Positions 60,981 through 64,000 of a stretch of DNA of 64,000 nucleotides are shown piece by piece. The notes under the pieces were generated by a model. That model saw only the letters and a list, made by a program, of their open reading frames with translations. It did no database searches and had not been told where the DNA came from. How positions within the stretch are numbered: position 1 is the first letter of the stretch; the number at the start of each line of letters is the position of its first letter. This stretch comes from Gibbula magus. Lineage: Eukaryota > Mollusca > Gastropoda > Trochida > Trochidae. Where the stretch lies: contig OW388302.1 of the NCBI GenBank assembly GCA_936450465.1, positions 17,013,530 to 17,077,529 of the forward strand, given 5' to 3'. The translations under genes and the position numbers were made by a program.

Positions 60981-61847
60981 TTAATCACCCAACATTAACA
61001 AAATAATGCGCAAACGAAAGGCCGGTTCGAGTGCATTATGCCAGCATAACTAGGTCAGGCGTATGAATACATTGTAATGAGGCTGCTGTCATTCCGTTTT
61101 ACGTTTACACTGAACAACGATCTAAAACAATTAAAGATGAACACGATTTTACGAACCAAACATCATATTTAATGACAAAATAACAACCTAACATAACTTT
61201 TTGAATCACAAGTTTCAATTCTCGGGATTATTTTTTAAGTGCGTGGTATCATAGCTTTCAAGTTGTGCACCGCCTCAAAGAAGCGTGGCTGTTCGTGTGG
61301 CACGAACGTTTGAAACAGTTTGAACAGTTTTAAGAAGTATGAAAGTTAACATGGATCACTGAGTTGTTTATTTGTCCTTCAAAGATAGGACCAAGGGATT
61401 GCATTTGAGAACGGCTAACATTTAGAGTGTTTGTGTTCGTACTTTGCTGCAAATTTGAAACACTTGCTCGATTTGGACCAATGTCAACAACAGTGCACTC
61501 CCGTGACCCCGCATCAGATGGACGGTTGATCAAGTCGCTGATTTGCCGATGTTGATTGTCAGAGATGTGAGAATAATTGTTTATACTCTGCAAGTTCTTG
61601 TGACCACTAATTTGTATAATTATTTATTATTTAGATATCAATGCTGCGATAGTCATTTAAAAGGATATTGTAAAAGTAAAAATGTCTGAAATAATGCTAC
61701 TTCGAGATGTTGTGATTGACAGCTGACATTGTTTTGGTCATGTGACCAAGTGCAAGTAGTTCCGGCAGCACGCGATGTTATTACACTAAGTGTAATAACA
61801 CGGTAGATTTATTACACTGCGATATCTTCAACGGGTGATTAATAAAT
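60976..61847. mobile_element. Element with 15-bp perfect TIRs containing a Crypton-like fragment
   Basis: ATTTATTAATCACCC (60976-60990) and its exact complement (61833-61847) bound the segment. The right end shares GATATCTTCAACG with the element at 22177-22437. The only coding relic is a tyrosine recombinase C-terminus on -. The combination is unusual, since classical Cryptons lack TIRs. Confidence 0.55.
61330..61612 (-). pseudogene. C-terminal fragment of a Crypton-like tyrosine recombinase (DUF3504 type)
   Basis: On -, from a possible acceptor (TACAAATTAG) at about 61612, the frame reads GHKNLQSINNYSHISDNQHR QISDLI and stays open to 61330. GHxNxxSxxxY with YS followed by QQRxxS is the last box of tyrosine recombinases in this family; the Tyr of NNYS would be the nucleophile. 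The catalytic Arg boxes upstream are absent, so the fragment is inactive. A host gene exon derived from a Crypton is a less likely alternative. Confidence 0.6.
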
Positions 61848-62321
61848 AGTCTTACTCACAGGCTATAATAATGGTTCCTGATGAGTATTGTTTCAAAGAC
61901 CAGTGTGGTTGAGATATACATCCATTATTTTATAACATCTACTAAAACTATAATCCAAATGGGGTTTAAATCGAAACGGCCAAATTAAACTTCAAAGACT
62001 TCTAAAAGGCCACATCTACACATCGACATATTATCACAGATTCATGGAGCAAATTTCATTTAGCAAAGTCTTGAGTTCTGATCCTATAATTTTGTGATGC
62101 GTTTTATGGAAACAATCACAAATACAAATTCAAAGAAGTTGAAAAAAATCAGATATACACTGCTTGCTTGACACATTCACAAAGTTTCATTAAAATATAA
62201 TAACATTTTTTCTATCTGTGATCCAGAAACGAAAAGTTCAGATGCACAGACACATCTCATATTATCAAGCTATAAAGCAGGCCACCCATCCAGGTTGCCG
62301 CGCCAGTCAGTGTTACTGTGG

Positions 62322-62441
62322 TGAAGTGATTTCAGGTTTATAATGCCACTTTCAAGAGTACTTAGCTTCTATCGCAGCGGCTTATATCAGCATAATGTAG
62401 GGAGAAAGCAAACAACACGTTTGTGGATATATATTGCGGTA
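62322..62441 (-). repeat. SINE fragment (antisense)
   Basis: ATGCCACTTTCAAGAGTAC, ATCGCAGCGGCTTATATCAG and AGGGAGAAAGCAAACAACAC match the body of the copy at 57108, its partner in the duplication. Confidence 0.6.
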
Positions 62442-62464
62442 TGTATATATATATATATGTATAT

Positions 62465-62720
62465 TATTTACAGGGGATAATAAATGACCTTCCATATAAT
62501 ACATTTTTATTAAACGAGTTAATCACGAGTTTCTTAAAAATGGTATAATATTGTATTATATGGAATAGAGTTTTCTATTCTGTTAATTACTTACAAATTA
62601 ATCAGGCGAAATTACTGACATGTGTTGAAAATAAAACTTCCACGAGTCATGTACCCATGATGGCAGTAAAACCATTGTGACGTCACAACTACACACTATT
62701 ATGACGTCATAATTGCAGTG
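62465..62720. repeat. Diverged palindromic element with two TGACGTCA sites
   Basis: Partner of 57510-57790. TGACGTCA is found at about 62679 and 62701. Confidence 0.5.
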
Positions 62721-63459
62721 GTGTTTTTGTTATTGTTGATCACGCACTTTGTCATGAACTTTTCATTCCTTTGTCTCCTCCATTTCTTTTAATTGAGCGT
62801 TGCTGGTGATATTTTCGACTTGACTTGGCCAACAACAGTCCAGTCATTCCATAAACCGGGTGTTTTCGCTCAAATGTTCACATTTGTCCATGAAAGTTAC
62901 CAGCTTCCAGTGGATAACATGACAGTTTTTTGGGTTTTTTTTCAAAATTACATTCCACGAAATGAAAATGGCTAAACTGCAATCCGAATGTACTGATATG
63001 TCCCAAACATTAGAGCTCATGGTTGTAATAAATGGTCAACTCAAGTATCCTATGGTCTGTTTATTTTTTAAAACAATGGCCTGAAATCGCTCACAAGAAC
63101 ACACCTTTCGCGGAAATCACAGCACCCATTTCCAAGAAATCAGTGCAGTGTGCACGACTGCCTTGTGACAGTGTTTTGGATGGTGTTAACACGATTCTTG
63201 CATGCAGCCGAGATTTTCATATCATGTTTTCAAACCATTTTATAAAGGTAATGCTATTTACTTTGAAAATCAACAACTTTCCTTCATGCTGCAAGTGAAG
63301 GCATCGTCTATTTACATACTCTGATTTAGGGCCAGTACTTAACATCTTTGGGAGCCCGATAACTGTATTAATATCAATGACTAACCGCCAGGGACTTTAT
63401 TTATGCTGATTTTGGGCACACCTATAACGAATCAGGCCACGAAGCTGAATTTTTTAACA

Positions 63460-63761
63460 TGTACATATGGAAAGTCACGTGACTGTTTTCCGCACACTCA
63501 CCTCAACTCGAAAGCAGCAATGGTGAGAGACAGTCGCTGTGATTGTGTTGGTGTTCTTCAAGTTTTGATTGTTCAATATGAGTTTTCAAAGCTAGTTACA
63601 AGTATTTCCCGAGATTCTAGTGTTTATTGATGGACTTATTGAAGTTATGAACGAAATATTGTGATATTCAGACATTGGCGAGGAAGGATCCAACAGCAGA
63701 GAGCTGCATGCTCCTTCGATTGTCGTCTTCAAGTTCAACACACAAGACAGGCCCAACTTAG
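63460..63761 (+). promoter_or_regulatory. Promoter and 5' exon-like sequence of a gene beyond the right edge
   Basis: GTCACGTGAC at 63474-63483, a locally GC-richer tract, then GCCCAACTTAG|GTAAGTACG, a near-consensus donor at 63762. A decayed copy lies at 40260-40620. The resemblance in layout to the 5' exons of A and C suggests another family member downstream; this is inference. Confidence 0.45.
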
Positions 63762-64000
63762 GTAAGTACGTGTTTTCTGTGCCAGTCAGGTTAACAGCGT
63801 TTATTCAATGTATATTCACGATCAGATGAGTGTATAAGATACGTGTACTTGTTTAAAGTAATGATTTTGTGCTTAGTTTAATAGTTTAATTGTTACACTA
63901 TAATTAGGTCAAGTCCTCCATGCCTCTTTTCCTGAAATCGCATGTGGCTGCCAGCTCATGAATATTCAGTAGCTCCTTTTCGCGCGAAATGTCACGTGGC

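Larger units (their letters stand above)
60440..63300. repeat. Segmental duplication unit 2
   Basis: It matches 56620-58400 in order, interrupted by a palindromic element and a Crypton-like fragment between about 60826 and 61850. Divergence is clear, so the event is not recent. Confidence 0.7.

Noticed and set aside
61330..61593. Host gene exon (QRICH1/ZMYM-like) derived from a Crypton
   Set aside because: Only the last recombinase box is present, bounded by TIRs and surrounded by repeats; a mobile-element relic is simpler.

Overview
This window is eukaryotic nuclear DNA, most likely from a mollusc and probably a gastropod. It is AT-rich, has GT-AG introns and is packed with repeats. A dispersed tRNA-headed SINE carries a GTGAGTGAGTGAG...TTTAACGCC tail of a type I associate with gastropod genomes. 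The protein-coding content is a small tandem family of TRIM-like genes of the kind expanded in molluscs. The species assignment is inference; the gene content is read from the sequence.

Layout. (1) 295-7126 is an apparently complete PIF/Harbinger DNA transposon. It has terminal inverted repeats, a 3-bp CAG target duplication, an intron-containing Myb/SANT-like gene on + (593-3410, 8 exons) and a convergent intron-containing DDE nuclease on - (4386-6960, 4 exons). Both read open through my splice models. (2) 8221-11660 is a GC-rich, broken retroelement on -: a gag-like frame with stops and a frameshift, joined at 8457 to a MITE-like repeat, with a ~120-bp tandem array on its 5' side. (3) 12900-21500 holds TRIM gene A (5' exon near 16200, RING exon 17440-17722, B-box/coiled-coil/propeller exon 18434-20076). 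(4) 22000-35700 is repeats: palindromic elements, a pogo/Tigger-like MITE, a 3' fragment of a TRIM gene between 16-bp direct repeats, Penelope and LINE remnants, and a 55-bp minisatellite. (5) 35868-39675 is gene B, in which a CARD exon takes the place of the RING exon ahead of the same B-box/coiled-coil/propeller exon. (6) 40000-47650 is SINEs, a Penelope remnant, a 29-base C tract and a possible solo LTR. (7) 47655-53570 is TRIM gene C, a segmental copy of the gene A block. It carries a 1-bp deletion that splits the frame, and two minisatellites that expanded only in this copy. (8) 54060-64000 has no complete gene. It contains a ~1.8-kb tandem segmental duplication (about 56.6-58.4 kb and 60.4-63.3 kb), a fragment of a Crypton-like tyrosine recombinase, and at the right edge a promoter/5' exon-like sequence with an intact splice donor that suggests another gene beyond the window.

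How the genes fit together. A, B and C share the same phase-1 exon boundary between an interchangeable N-terminal module (RING in A and C, CARD in B) and a conserved B-box/coiled-coil/propeller exon. A probably encodes a RING E3 ligase. B probably links the same recognition and oligomerisation half to a CARD, a death-fold adaptor domain, and has no RING. C is likely a pseudogene or encodes a short RING-B-box protein. The presumed promoters of A and C, and the right-edge promoter, each contain the palindrome GTCACGTGAC (an E-box of the USF/TFE/MITF type).
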